This document shows, in pieces, positions 37,155-44,799 of a stretch of 61,122 nucleotides of DNA. Location: positions 1-61,122 of the forward strand of contig JBMTDJ010000005.1 in assembly GCA_049431945.1 (NCBI GenBank), in the 5' to 3' direction. The stretch is from Mxb001 sp049431945. GTDB lineage: Bacteria > Actinomycetota > Actinomycetes > S36-B12. The first letter of the stretch is position 1; every line of letters begins with the position of its first letter. The position numbers were made by a program, and so were the translations under genes. Below the pieces are notes generated by a model. It saw only the letters and a program-made list of their open reading frames with translations, was not told where the DNA came from and ran no database searches.

Positions 37155-37289
37155 GTGTTCGGGATCTCCATGATCGGGGCCTCGGTCGCCCAGGTGAGCT
37201 ACAAGCGCGGTGTCCCGATGGCAGTGGCCTCTCTCGCCTCCAGCGGCATGATGACCTGGATCGGGCTGGCGGGCATCGCAGCCGCCTAG
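37155..37289 (+). CDS. Possible small membrane protein, unknown function
   Basis: In the 268-bp gap between rsmB and rpe an open frame of 44 codons (or 39 from ATG at 37170) encodes a peptide with two hydrophobic stretches (VFGISMIGASVAQVSY and GMMTWIGLAGIAAA) around the basic turn KRG. There is no convincing ribosome-binding site and I recognise no family. It could be a short transmembrane protein or chance. Confidence 0.25.
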   Translation: MFGISMIGASVAQVSYKRGVPMAVASLASSGMMTWIGLAGIAAA

Positions 37290-37325
37290 TGCGCCTCGGC
37301 GCGCCTGCCCCGGGGACGCAGTCGC

Positions 37326-37331
37326 TACCCT
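37326..37331 (+). promoter_or_regulatory. -10 box of a leaderless rpe promoter
   Basis: TACCCT, six bases, then the GTG at 37338. There is no Shine-Dalgarno. It probably starts the rpe-ribD-ribE-ribBA-ribH transcript. Confidence 0.45.
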
Positions 37332-37337
37332 TCCCAC

Positions 37338-38003
37338 GTGGGCATCCAGATTTCTCCGAGCATCCTCTCCGCGGATTTTGCGCGGCTGGGGGAGGAGATC
37401 GCTCGCGTACCGGACGCGGACTGGATCCACGTGGACGTTATGGACAACCACTTCGTCCCCAACCTCACGGTCGGCCTCCCTGTCGTGGAGAGCCTGCTGG
37501 CCGCGACGCCGATCCCCCTCGACTGCCATCTGATGATCACCGACCCCGACCGCTGGGCCCCGGGCTACGCCGAGGCGGGCGCGGGCAGCGTCACCTTCCA
37601 CGCGGAGGCCGTCAAGGCCCCGGTGCGATTGGCGCGTACCTTGCGCGGGCTCGGCGCTCGCGCCGGCCTCGCGGTCAACCCCGCGACCCCCATCACGCCG
37701 TACGCCGACCTGCTGCCGGACCTCGACATGCTCTTGATCATGTCCGTCGAGCCTGGGTTCGGCGGTCAGCCCTTCCTCGACATGGTGCTGCCCAAGATCG
37801 CGCAAGCGCGCGAAATGGTGCGGCGCTACGGCGGAGACATCTGGGTACAGGTGGACGGTGGCGTGAGCGAGGCAACGATCGGACGTTGCGCCGAGGCGGG
37901 CGCCGACGTCTTCGTCGCGGGTTCGGCGGTCTTCGGCGCGGACGACCCCGACCGCATGGTGAAGACGCTGCGCGATCTGGCCATCGCAGCCGCGGGGGAG
38001 TAG
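37338..38003 (+). CDS. rpe: Ribulose-phosphate 3-epimerase
   Basis: A 221-residue TIM-barrel epimerase of the pentose phosphate pathway. Signatures: ISPSILSADFARLGEEI, HVDVMDNHFVPNLTVG with the catalytic Asp, MSVEPGFGGQPF and VQVDGGVSEATI with the second Asp. It makes ribulose 5-phosphate/xylulose 5-phosphate available; ribulose 5-phosphate is also the riboflavin precursor, which fits its place directly before ribD. The stop shares a base with the ribD start (TAGTG). Confidence 0.96.
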   Translation: MGIQISPSILSADFARLGEEIARVPDADWIHVDVMDNHFVPNLTVGLPVVESLLAATPIPLDCHLMITDPDRWAPGYAEAGAGSVTFHAEAVKAPVRLARTLRGLGARAGLAVNPATPITPYADLLPDLDMLLIMSVEPGFGGQPFLDMVLPKIAQAREMVRRYGGDIWVQVDGGVSEATIGRCAEAGADVFVAGSAVFGADDPDRMVKTLRDLAIAAAGE

Positions 38004-39013
38004 TGACCCGCGCGCGGGAGCAGGAGGCGATGCGCCGGGCTATCGACCTCGCTGTCACCGCCGACATCCCCGACGGTCCCAATCCGCGAGTGGGGTGCGT
38101 GCTCCTGGCGTCCGATGGGACCGTCATCGGTGAGGGCAGGCACCTCGGTGCGGGGACCGCCCATGCCGAGGTCCAGGCGCTCCAGCAGGCAGGCGCGGCC
38201 GCTCGTGGCGCCACGGCGATCGTCACCCTCGAGCCGTGCAATCACACCGGCCGCACCGGCCCGTGCAGCGAGGCGCTCATCGCAGCAGGCGTCGAACGTG
38301 TCGTGTTCGCGCAGTCGGACCCCCACGCCCTTGCGGCGGGTGGTGCCGCGCGTCTGCGCGATGCCGGCATCGACGTCGAGGGCGGTGTGCTGGAGAGCCA
38401 GGCGGAGCACATCAACATCGCGTGGACGCATGCGGTCACCACGGGCAAGCCCTTCGTCACCTGGAAGGTCGCGTCGACTCTGGACGGACGTGTCGCAGCA
38501 GCCGACGGCACGAGCCGATGGATCACCGGAGAGGCGTCGCGCGCAGAGGTTCATCGTTGGCGACGTCAGTGTGATGCGATCGTCGTCGGCACGGGCACGG
38601 TCGCGATCGACGATCCGCACCTCACCGCGCGCGATCACACGGGACAACTTGCCGACATCCAGCCCCTGCGCGTGATCGTTGGCAACAGCGAGATCCCCGA
38701 CGGGGCACGGGTGCTCGACGACGCCGCGCCCACCCTCCGCCTACGCACTCACGACGTCGGCGAGGTCCTGTCCGCGCTGGCGCAGCGAGATGTGCGCCAC
38801 CTCCTTCTCGAGGGGGGCCCGCGTTTGGCGGCCGCATTCCTGGCGTCAGGGGCGGTCGACGAGGTCGTCTGGTACGTCGCCCCGCTGATGCTGGGCGGTG
38901 GTCCACCGGCACTCGCCGACATGGGAGTGGCCACCCTCGCTGACGGCATCCGCCTGAGGGACGTGCGCGTCGAGCAGGTGGGCGAGGATGCGAGGATCAG
39001 CGGGCGCATCTGA
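38003..39013 (+). CDS. ribD: Riboflavin biosynthesis deaminase/reductase
   Basis: A 336-residue bifunctional enzyme. The N-terminal cytidine-deaminase-like half has the zinc motif HAEVQAL and EPCNHTGRTGPCSEAL. The C-terminal reductase half starts near residue 150 (KPFVTWKVASTLDGRVAA) and has LLEGGPRLAAAFL. GTG at 38003 overlaps the rpe stop by one base with a GGGGGAG before it. It converts the GTP cyclohydrolase II product through two steps. Confidence 0.95.
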   Translation: MTRAREQEAMRRAIDLAVTADIPDGPNPRVGCVLLASDGTVIGEGRHLGAGTAHAEVQALQQAGAAARGATAIVTLEPCNHTGRTGPCSEALIAAGVERVVFAQSDPHALAAGGAARLRDAGIDVEGGVLESQAEHINIAWTHAVTTGKPFVTWKVASTLDGRVAAADGTSRWITGEASRAEVHRWRRQCDAIVVGTGTVAIDDPHLTARDHTGQLADIQPLRVIVGNSEIPDGARVLDDAAPTLRLRTHDVGEVLSALAQRDVRHLLLEGGPRLAAAFLASGAVDEVVWYVAPLMLGGGPPALADMGVATLADGIRLRDVRVEQVGEDARISGRI

Positions 39014-39025
39014 TCAGGAGGACCC

Positions 39026-39637
39026 GTGTTCACCGGCATTGTCGAGGAAGCAGGCGAGATCACCGAGGTGGTCCGTCTTCCCGATGATGCCCTTCGGCTC
39101 GTGGTCCGCGGCAATGTCGTCACGGAAGGAACCAGGCACGGCGACTCCATTGCGGTCAACGGCGTGTGTCTCACAGTGACGGACGTCGCAGGAGACACGT
39201 TCTCCGCTGATGTCATGCGCGAGACACTCGTGCGGAGCTCGCTGAGGGGAGCGGAGGCGGGGATGCGGGTCAACCTCGAGCGCGCCATGCTGCCGACCTC
39301 ACGTCTCGGGGGCCACATCGTCCAAGGCCACGTCGACGGCACAGGGACGCTCCTGTCTCGTCAGCGGTCAGAGCACTGGGACGTGCTGCGTTTCGAGCCC
39401 CCAGCGGATCTTGTCCGCTATCTGGTCGACAAGGGCTCGGTCGCCGTGGATGGCGTGTCTCTCACCGTGTCGGCCGTCGATCCTCAGGCGGGCTGGTTCG
39501 AGGTTTCGCTCATCCCTACGACGTTGACGCTCACGACTCTGGGGGAGCGGGAGGCGGGCGACGTGGTCAATCTCGAGGTCGATGTGATTGCGAAGTACGT
39601 TGAAGGACTCCTGCGGGGCGGGGAGCGCGATGTCTGA
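39026..39637 (+). CDS. ribE: Riboflavin synthase, alpha chain
   Basis: A 203-residue protein made of two homologous lumazine-binding barrels. The first begins MFTGIVEEAGEITEVV and the second near GGHIVQGHVDGTGTLL. It dismutates two lumazines into riboflavin. The GTG start has a GGAGG upstream. The last eight bases overlap the ribBA start. Confidence 0.96.
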   Translation: MFTGIVEEAGEITEVVRLPDDALRLVVRGNVVTEGTRHGDSIAVNGVCLTVTDVAGDTFSADVMRETLVRSSLRGAEAGMRVNLERAMLPTSRLGGHIVQGHVDGTGTLLSRQRSEHWDVLRFEPPADLVRYLVDKGSVAVDGVSLTVSAVDPQAGWFEVSLIPTTLTLTTLGEREAGDVVNLEVDVIAKYVEGLLRGGERDV

Positions 39638-40880
39638 ACGTGGGCGCGACCTCGACAAAGCCCTCGACTCCCTCGCGCGCGGTGAGGTTGTCGTGGTGAT
39701 CGACCAGGGGGACGAGGCAGCCGGGGAACCCGGTGGCGCAGACCTGGTACTTGGGGGCGCCCTCGCGCGGGGTGATCGCGTGGCGTTCCTCGTTCGGCAC
39801 GGTTCCGGGTGCGAACAGGTCGCCATGGACGGGGAGATCCTGGATCGGCTCGACCTTCCGCCGATGACACTCGGCATCGACGGCCGGCCCTCTGCCGCAT
39901 CGATCACCGTGGACGCACGCACTGCCCGCAGCGGCGGAGTCAGCTCGGACGACCGCAGCCTCGCGCTCCGCCTGCTGGCGGATCCGCGCACTCGCCCGGG
40001 AGACCTTGTGCGTCCAGGGCACCTTGCTCCCGTGCGCACGGTGGCAGGTGGCACGTTGCGGCGCCCCGGGCGGCCCGAGGCCGCCGCCGACCTGGCGATC
40101 CTCGCCGAGCAGGTTCCGGTAGCGCTGCGCGTGGAACTCGTCGACGACGACGGTGCGCTCATGACGCCACGCCAGGCGCGGGACTTCGCTCGCGAACATG
40201 GCCTGGCGTGCGTGACCATCTCCGAACTTATCGCGCGACGGCGCCGTGGCGAGCGCCATGTGGAACGCTGCGCGGAGTCCTTGCTCATGACCGAGTTCGG
40301 CGCATTCCGTGCCATCGACTATCGGAATCGGCTCGATGGCATCGAGCACGTCGCCCTCGTGGCCGGCGACATCGGCGATGGTGAGCGCGTGCTGGTTCGG
40401 GTCCATTCCGAATGCCTCACCGGGGACATCCTCGGTTCGCTGCGTTGCGACTGCGGCCCCCAACTGCGCGCGGCCATGCGAGCGGTCGCCGAAGAGGGGA
40501 GGGGGATCGTCCTATACCTACGCGGGCACGAGGGCCGCGGCATCGGCCTGCTCCACAAACTGCAGGCCTACCAACTCCAGGACTCCGGTCGCGACACGGT
40601 CGACGCCAATCTCGATCTCGGGCTGCCGGCCGACGCCCGCGACTACGGCATCGGCGCGCAGATCCTGAGTGACCTCGGCGTGCGCTCGATGCGGTTACTG
40701 AGCAACAACCCCGCCAAGCGCGCGGGCCTCGAGGGCTATGGCCTGTCCATCGCCGAGCGCGTCCCCCTCGTCATCGTCCCCAACGAGCACAATGCGCGCT
40801 ATCTCGCGACCAAGGCCGAGCGGATGGGTCACGAATATCGTGACGCGACAGAGGAGACCGTCGACGGGAGGACTGCATGA
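39630..40880 (+). CDS. ribBA: GTP cyclohydrolase II with a degenerate DHBP-synthase domain (RibBA)
   Basis: A 416-residue two-domain protein. The C-terminal GTP cyclohydrolase II half is intact: zinc cysteines in VRVHSECLTGDILGSLRCDC, and YLRGHEGRGIGLLHKL. The N-terminal half aligns with 3,4-dihydroxy-2-butanone-4-phosphate synthase, but the acidic metal/substrate loop normally DDEDRENEGDL reads DQGDEAAGEPGGADL (residues 25-39), and the metal-binding GHTEA reads GRPEA (147-151). TGISA is also changed (GGVSS). The RibB activity is probably lost. ATG at 39630 is chosen by overlap with ribE; the stop overlaps ribH (ATGA). Confidence 0.93.
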   Translation: MSERGRDLDKALDSLARGEVVVVIDQGDEAAGEPGGADLVLGGALARGDRVAFLVRHGSGCEQVAMDGEILDRLDLPPMTLGIDGRPSAASITVDARTARSGGVSSDDRSLALRLLADPRTRPGDLVRPGHLAPVRTVAGGTLRRPGRPEAAADLAILAEQVPVALRVELVDDDGALMTPRQARDFAREHGLACVTISELIARRRRGERHVERCAESLLMTEFGAFRAIDYRNRLDGIEHVALVAGDIGDGERVLVRVHSECLTGDILGSLRCDCGPQLRAAMRAVAEEGRGIVLYLRGHEGRGIGLLHKLQAYQLQDSGRDTVDANLDLGLPADARDYGIGAQILSDLGVRSMRLLSNNPAKRAGLEGYGLSIAERVPLVIVPNEHNARYLATKAERMGHEYRDATEETVDGRTA

Positions 40881-41353
40881 GTGGCGCGGGTGCAGCTCGC
40901 ATGAGTGTCGAGGGTGCGCAGGGCATGCGCATCGACATCGTCGCCGCCTCGTGGCATGCCGGCGTCATGTCCGGTCTCATTGCCGGCGCCGAGAGGATCC
41001 TGCGTGAGGCTGGATGCGATGCCCGACTGCTGCGTGTCCCGGGTGCCTTCGAACTCCCCGTCGTCGCGGGCGCCAGCGCTCGGGCCGGGGCTGAGGCTGT
41101 CGTCGCCCTCGGTGTCGTCATCCGCGGTGGCACTCCGCACTTCGACTACGTGTGCGAGGCGGCGACTTCCGGCCTGACGCGGGTGGCATTGGACACGGGG
41201 GTCCCGGTCGGCTTCGGGCTGCTCACCTGTGACGACGAGCAGCAGGCGCTCGACCGCGCGGGGCTCGACGGGTCGCGCGAGGACAAGGGTGCCGAGGCGG
41301 CGGAAGCCGCTATCGCGACGGCGCTGCTGCTGCGGCAGATCCGCACGCCCTAG
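40877..41353 (+). CDS. ribH: 6,7-dimethyl-8-ribityllumazine synthase
   Basis: A 158-residue lumazine synthase joining the RibD pathway pyrimidine with 3,4-dihydroxy-2-butanone 4-phosphate. Family motifs: IVAASWHAGVMSGLIAGA, RVPGAFELPVVA, VVIRGGTPHFDYVC with the catalytic His, and GVPVGFGLLTCDDEQQA. The first ~16 residues are an extension; an internal ATG at 40901 or 40925 could be used. Its stop TAG forms part of the hisE -10 box. Confidence 0.95.
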   Translation: MSGAGAARMSVEGAQGMRIDIVAASWHAGVMSGLIAGAERILREAGCDARLLRVPGAFELPVVAGASARAGAEAVVALGVVIRGGTPHFDYVCEAATSGLTRVALDTGVPVGFGLLTCDDEQQALDRAGLDGSREDKGAEAAEAAIATALLLRQIRTP

Positions 41354-41356
41354 GCT
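41351..41356 (+). promoter_or_regulatory. -10 box of a leaderless hisE promoter
   Basis: TAGGCT, whose first three bases are the ribH stop codon, then seven bases and the GTG at 41364. There is no Shine-Dalgarno in this interval. Confidence 0.45.
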
Positions 41357-41363
41357 GACCGTC

Positions 41364-41627
41364 GTGAAGACCTTCGATGCTCTGTACGCCGAGCTCCACG
41401 AGAAGGCCGCCTTCCCGGGGAGCACGGGCAACACTCGGCGCCTGCTGGACGAGGGAGTGCACGCCATCGGCAAGAAGGTCGTCGAGGAGGCCGCCGAGGC
41501 CTGGATGGCGGCCGAGCACGAGGGTCGCGAACGGACCGCTGAGGAGATCGCGCAGTTGCTCTATCACGCCCAGGTGCTCATGCTCGCGAGTGGCGTCACG
41601 CTCACCGATGTCTACGAGCGGCTCTGA
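41364..41627 (+). CDS. hisE: Phosphoribosyl-ATP pyrophosphatase
   Basis: An 87-residue all-alpha hydrolase performing the second step of histidine synthesis. It has the metal-binding helix KKVVEEAAEAWMAAEHEG and EEIAQLLYHAQVLMLASG, as in actinobacterial HisE. GTG at 41364 matches the family length. It lies one base before hisG. Confidence 0.95.
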   Translation: MKTFDALYAELHEKAAFPGSTGNTRRLLDEGVHAIGKKVVEEAAEAWMAAEHEGRERTAEEIAQLLYHAQVLMLASGVTLTDVYERL

Positions 41628-41628
41628 C

Positions 41629-42474
41629 ATGCTCCGCGTCGCACTGCCCAACAAGGGCCAACTCGCCGAGCCGGCACGCGAGATGCTGCACGAGGCTGGC
41701 TATCTCAGGTCCGCAGGCTTGCGAGACCTCGTTGTCCAAGACCCCGACAACGACGTCGAGTTCTTCTTCTTGCGGCCCAAGGACATCGCGATCTATGTCG
41801 GGGAAGGCACGCTCGATCTCGGGATCACCGGCCGCGACATGCTTCTGGACTCCGGTGCCGATGCCGAGGAGGTCGCCCGACTCGGATTCGGTGCCTCGAC
41901 ATTCCGGCTCGCCGCCCCTCCCGGCATTGCCAGGCGCGTGGAGGACCTGGCCGGTCGTCGCATCGCCACGTCCTACCCCGGTGTCCTCGAGTCATTTCTG
42001 GGCCAGCGCGGCATCGACGCACGTATCGTGCGACTCGACGGTGCTGTCGAGAACGCCGTGCGCCTGGGCGTCGCTGATGCCGTGGCCGACGTCGTCGCGA
42101 CGGGCACGACCCTGCGCCAGGCCGGGCTGGAGACGCTAGGGGAGCCGATCCTGGTGAGCGAGGCGCTGGTCGTGCGGCGCACGGGAGCGACCTCCGATGC
42201 GGATGTCGACACATTCGTGCGGCGCTTGCACGGAGTCATGGTCGCGCGCTCCTACGTACTCGTCGACTACGACATCCGCGTGGAGCAGGTCGACTCGGCA
42301 TGCACGGTCACGCCCGGCTTCGAGTCCCCGACTATCTCCTCTCTTCACGATCCCGCGTGGGTCGCGGTTCGCGCCATGGTGCCGCGACGCGACGTGCACC
42401 ATGTCATGGATGAGCTGTACGACCTCGGTGCGCGCGGGATCCTCGTGACGGCGATCCACGCCAGTCGGCTGTGA
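41629..42474 (+). CDS. hisG: ATP phosphoribosyltransferase, long form
   Basis: A 281-residue first enzyme of histidine biosynthesis. It has LRVALPNKGQLAEPAREML, the phosphoribosyl-pyrophosphate loop around ENAVRLGVADAVADVVATG and the extra C-terminal ACT-like domain (about residues 210-281) that binds histidine in long-form HisG. Feedback inhibition by histidine is therefore expected. The stop overlaps the next start as GTGA. Confidence 0.96.
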   Translation: MLRVALPNKGQLAEPAREMLHEAGYLRSAGLRDLVVQDPDNDVEFFFLRPKDIAIYVGEGTLDLGITGRDMLLDSGADAEEVARLGFGASTFRLAAPPGIARRVEDLAGRRIATSYPGVLESFLGQRGIDARIVRLDGAVENAVRLGVADAVADVVATGTTLRQAGLETLGEPILVSEALVVRRTGATSDADVDTFVRRLHGVMVARSYVLVDYDIRVEQVDSACTVTPGFESPTISSLHDPAWVAVRAMVPRRDVHHVMDELYDLGARGILVTAIHASRL

Positions 42475-42947
42475 GCCAGCCCGACGGAGACTCAGCCGTG
42501 CCGCCGGGCCCTGGCCGCGGCCGGCACATTGAGACCCCGGCCCGCTTCGCCGGTGACGACGGCAGCGCCGACCCGCGCTGGGTCGACGCCTACGCCGATC
42601 CCGCTGCGGTCGAGCAGCTGCTGCGCGACGGCGTCCGTCTGCTCGTCCCGATCGTGTCCGTGCTGGACGAGGTGGACGACGTCACTGGTGGCGACAAGTC
42701 CAGCCACATGGCGAGCGTCAGCCTGATTCAGGCCGATGGGCGGCGCGGGCTTCTTGCGTTCACCGGCGTCGAGACGATGCGGCTGTGGGATCCCGCCGCG
42801 CGGCCCGTGCCCGTGGCGTCGTACGACGTCGCGGCTGCGGCGACCGAGGAAGGCGCGGACGGCGTACTCGTCGACATTGCGGGACCGGTTCGCTTCGCGA
42901 TCGATGGGGAGTTGCTCGTCGAGCTCGCGGCCCGTGTGCAGTCTTAG
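42471..42947 (+). CDS. SseB-family N-terminal domain protein
   Basis: A 158-residue protein with the SseB N-terminal type core (AAVEQLLRDGVRLLVPIVSV, LIQADGRRGLLAFTGVETM, then the C-terminal VRFAIDGELLVELA). It is often found between hisG and infC in actinomycetes; its role there is unknown. The family is named after an enhanced serine-sensitivity phenotype in E. coli. GTG at 42471 overlaps hisG. The stop overlaps the convergent DUF1844 gene. Confidence 0.75.
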   Translation: MSQPDGDSAVPPGPGRGRHIETPARFAGDDGSADPRWVDAYADPAAVEQLLRDGVRLLVPIVSVLDEVDDVTGGDKSSHMASVSLIQADGRRGLLAFTGVETMRLWDPAARPVPVASYDVAAAATEEGADGVLVDIAGPVRFAIDGELLVELAARVQS

Positions 42948-43303
42948 GTGACGGGGCCGGTCAGCCGCTCACCAGGGCCGTCGCCCGGTGCGTCCGGGAT
43001 CGGGGATGCTTCGCGGAATGCCCGTTGCAGGGTGGACAGGCCATCGCGCAGCGGAGCGGCGTGCTGCGATCCCAGGTCCGGTGCCGAGGCGACGACCATC
43101 CCGGCCAGCGCGTTGATGAGGATGCGCGCTTCGGCCAGGTCGAGCTCGTCGGCGGCCTCGGGCCCTTCGCTGAGCCCGCAGCGGATGGCCGCGGCCGTCA
43201 TCAGGTGGACGGCCAGGGTCGACACCACCTCGACGGCAGGGACGTCGGCCAGATCGCGCACGGCGCCATCGGGGGATCCGGCGGCACGGGGAGAGTCGGT
43301 CAC
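42944..43303 (-). CDS. DUF1844-type small protein
   Basis: A ~119-residue protein with the DUF1844-like core DVPAVEVVSTLAVHLMTAAA and LAEARILINALAGMVVASAP, usually encoded beside infC in actinobacteria. The function is unknown. GTG at 43303 fits family length; ATG at 43339 would add 12 residues. It is the only minus-strand gene between priA and the right edge. Its stop overlaps the sseB-like stop. Confidence 0.75.
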   Translation of the reverse strand: MTDSPRAAGSPDGAVRDLADVPAVEVVSTLAVHLMTAAAIRCGLSEGPEAADELDLAEARILINALAGMVVASAPDLGSQHAAPLRDGLSTLQRAFREASPIPDAPGDGPGERLTGPVT

Positions 43304-43405
43304 GTCCCCAGCCTGCCAGCCGGTCCACGGCCGGGTCATGGGTATCCACCCGCCGAGGCGCTCGGGCCCGAGCACCTCGGCGGCGGATCACTCCGTCGGG
43401 GCTGG

Positions 43406-43411
43406 TAGCCT
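43406..43411 (+). promoter_or_regulatory. -10 box for the infC operon
   Basis: TAGCCT gives a predicted start near 43418 and a ~175-base leader before infC. Confidence 0.4.
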
Positions 43412-43422
43412 TGCCTGCGTTC

Positions 43423-43535
43423 GGCTGCTCCGTGCAGCCCGCGAAGTGGAACTCGGTTCCCACCTGCCGCCCCCGGGTGTCAGGTCTCGATAGCCCGCTG
43501 ATCGGGCCTGTCGTGCCGAGCCCTCGCGTCGAGGG
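43423..43535 (+). promoter_or_regulatory. Structured infC leader: candidate ribosomal-protein/IF3 autoregulatory element
   Basis: Three perfect hairpins lie in the leader: GGCTGC/GCAGCC (43423-43439), GCCCG/CGGGC (43493-43507) and CCCTCG/CGAGGG (43521-43535), the last about 47 bases before the infC Shine-Dalgarno. Firmicutes and proteobacteria control infC-rpmI-rplT by L20 or IF3 binding to the leader. This RNA is a plausible actinobacterial counterpart, by inference. Confidence 0.4.
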
Positions 43536-43592
43536 CCATCCTCGAGATCAGCGCCGGTGAAGGCCATCGGTGAACGACGTCGAGGAGGCGCC

Positions 43593-44156
43593 ATCAGCGT
43601 CGAGCCAAGGATCAACGACCGGATCCGCGTCCCCGAGGTGCGACTTGTCGGACCTCAGGGTGAGCAGGTGGGCATCGTCCGTATCGAGGATGCGCTCAGG
43701 CTGGCCCTGGAGTCCGATCTCGATCTCGTCGAGGTCGCGCCCATGGCCAAGCCGCCCGTGTGCAAGCTCATGGACTACGGCAAGTTCAAGTACGAAGCCG
43801 CAGTCAAGCTCCGCGAAGCGCGCAAGAACCAGGCGCACACCGTCATCAAGGAGATGAAGCTCCGCCCCAAGATCGACCAGCACGACTACGACACCAAGAA
43901 GGGTCACGTCGTGCGGTTCCTCAAGGCGGGCGACAAGGTGAAGATCACGATCATGTTCCGCGGGCGCGAGCAGTCCCGACCCGAGCTCGGGTTGAGGCTT
44001 CTGGCCAAGCTCGCAGAGGATGTGCAGGATCTCGGATTCGTCGAGGCCGCCCCCAAGCAGGACGGTCGCAACATGATCATGGTGCTCGCGCCGCATCGGA
44101 CGAAGGCAGCCCAAGCACGGGTAGCCGACACCGAGGCGATCGCCGCCGAGGCCTGA
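43593..44156 (+). CDS. infC: Translation initiation factor IF-3, ATC start
   Basis: A 187-residue IF3 with the N-terminal domain (ISVEPRINDRIRVPEVRLVG), linker helix (KYEAAVKLREARKNQAHTVI) and C-terminal 30S-binding domain (IDQHDYDTKKGHVVRFLKAG). The conserved protein begins at ISVEPRIND. The codon for that Ile is ATC at 43593, with GAGGAGG four bases upstream, matching the AUU/AUC starts that let IF3 repress its own translation. An in-frame GTG at 43557 would put that Shine-Dalgarno inside the gene. The first operon gene, followed by rpmI and rplT. Confidence 0.92.
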   Translation: MSVEPRINDRIRVPEVRLVGPQGEQVGIVRIEDALRLALESDLDLVEVAPMAKPPVCKLMDYGKFKYEAAVKLREARKNQAHTVIKEMKLRPKIDQHDYDTKKGHVVRFLKAGDKVKITIMFRGREQSRPELGLRLLAKLAEDVQDLGFVEAAPKQDGRNMIMVLAPHRTKAAQARVADTEAIAAEA

Positions 44157-44199
44157 GCACGACCCCCAATCCTGGGGCCGCCCTACCGAGAGGACAGCA

Positions 44200-44394
44200 A
44201 TGCCGAAGCAGAAGACGCACAGCGGTGCCAAGAAGCGATTCAAGGTGACCGGCTCGGGCAAGATCACGCACGAGCAGGCCAATCGGCGCCACCTCATGGA
44301 GGGCAAGTCCAGCCGCCGCACCCGTCGCCTCATGGCGGACGAGACCGTCAAGCCCGCCGACGTCAAGAAGGTCAAGCGCCTTCTGGCGAAGTGA
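44200..44394 (+). CDS. rpmI: 50S ribosomal protein L35
   Basis: A 64-residue basic protein, MPKQKTHSGAKKRFKVTGSG, with the conserved KSSRRTRRL segment. It is preceded by GAGAGGA and lies in the universal infC-rpmI-rplT order. Confidence 0.97.
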   Translation: MPKQKTHSGAKKRFKVTGSGKITHEQANRRHLMEGKSSRRTRRLMADETVKPADVKKVKRLLAK

Positions 44395-44421
44395 CCCGCA
44401 CACCCTCGAAGGAGAACCGAC

Positions 44422-44790
44422 ATGGCACGCGTGAAGAGAGCAGTCAACGCTCACAAGAAGCGCCGTGAGGTCCTGGAGCAGGCAAGCGGGTACCGCGGCC
44501 AGCGCTCCCGGCTCTACCGCAAGGCCAAGGAGCAGGTCACTCACTCGCTCGTCTACGCCTACAACGACCGCAAGGACCGCAAGGGCGACTTCCGTCGTCT
44601 GTGGATCCAGCGCATCAATGCAGCGGTCCGCGCTCGCGGCATGACCTACAACCGCTTCATCCAGGGGCTCAAGGCCGCCGACGTCCAGGTCGACCGCCGC
44701 ATGCTTGCCGAGATCGCCGTGAGCGATCCGCAGGCGTTCGACGCCCTGGTCGATCTGGCGAAGTCCTCGCTCCCCGCATCGGCGGCCTGA
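44422..44790 (+). CDS. rplT: 50S ribosomal protein L20
   Basis: A 122-residue 23S rRNA-binding assembly protein: MARVKRAVNAHKKRREVLEQ, the long basic helix RGQRSRLYRKAKEQVTHSL and the globular end DVQVDRRMLAEIAVSDPQAF. GAAGGAGA precedes the ATG. In other phyla L20 represses this operon. Confidence 0.97.
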   Translation: MARVKRAVNAHKKRREVLEQASGYRGQRSRLYRKAKEQVTHSLVYAYNDRKDRKGDFRRLWIQRINAAVRARGMTYNRFIQGLKAADVQVDRRMLAEIAVSDPQAFDALVDLAKSSLPASAA

Positions 44791-44799
44791 CCGCCCACG

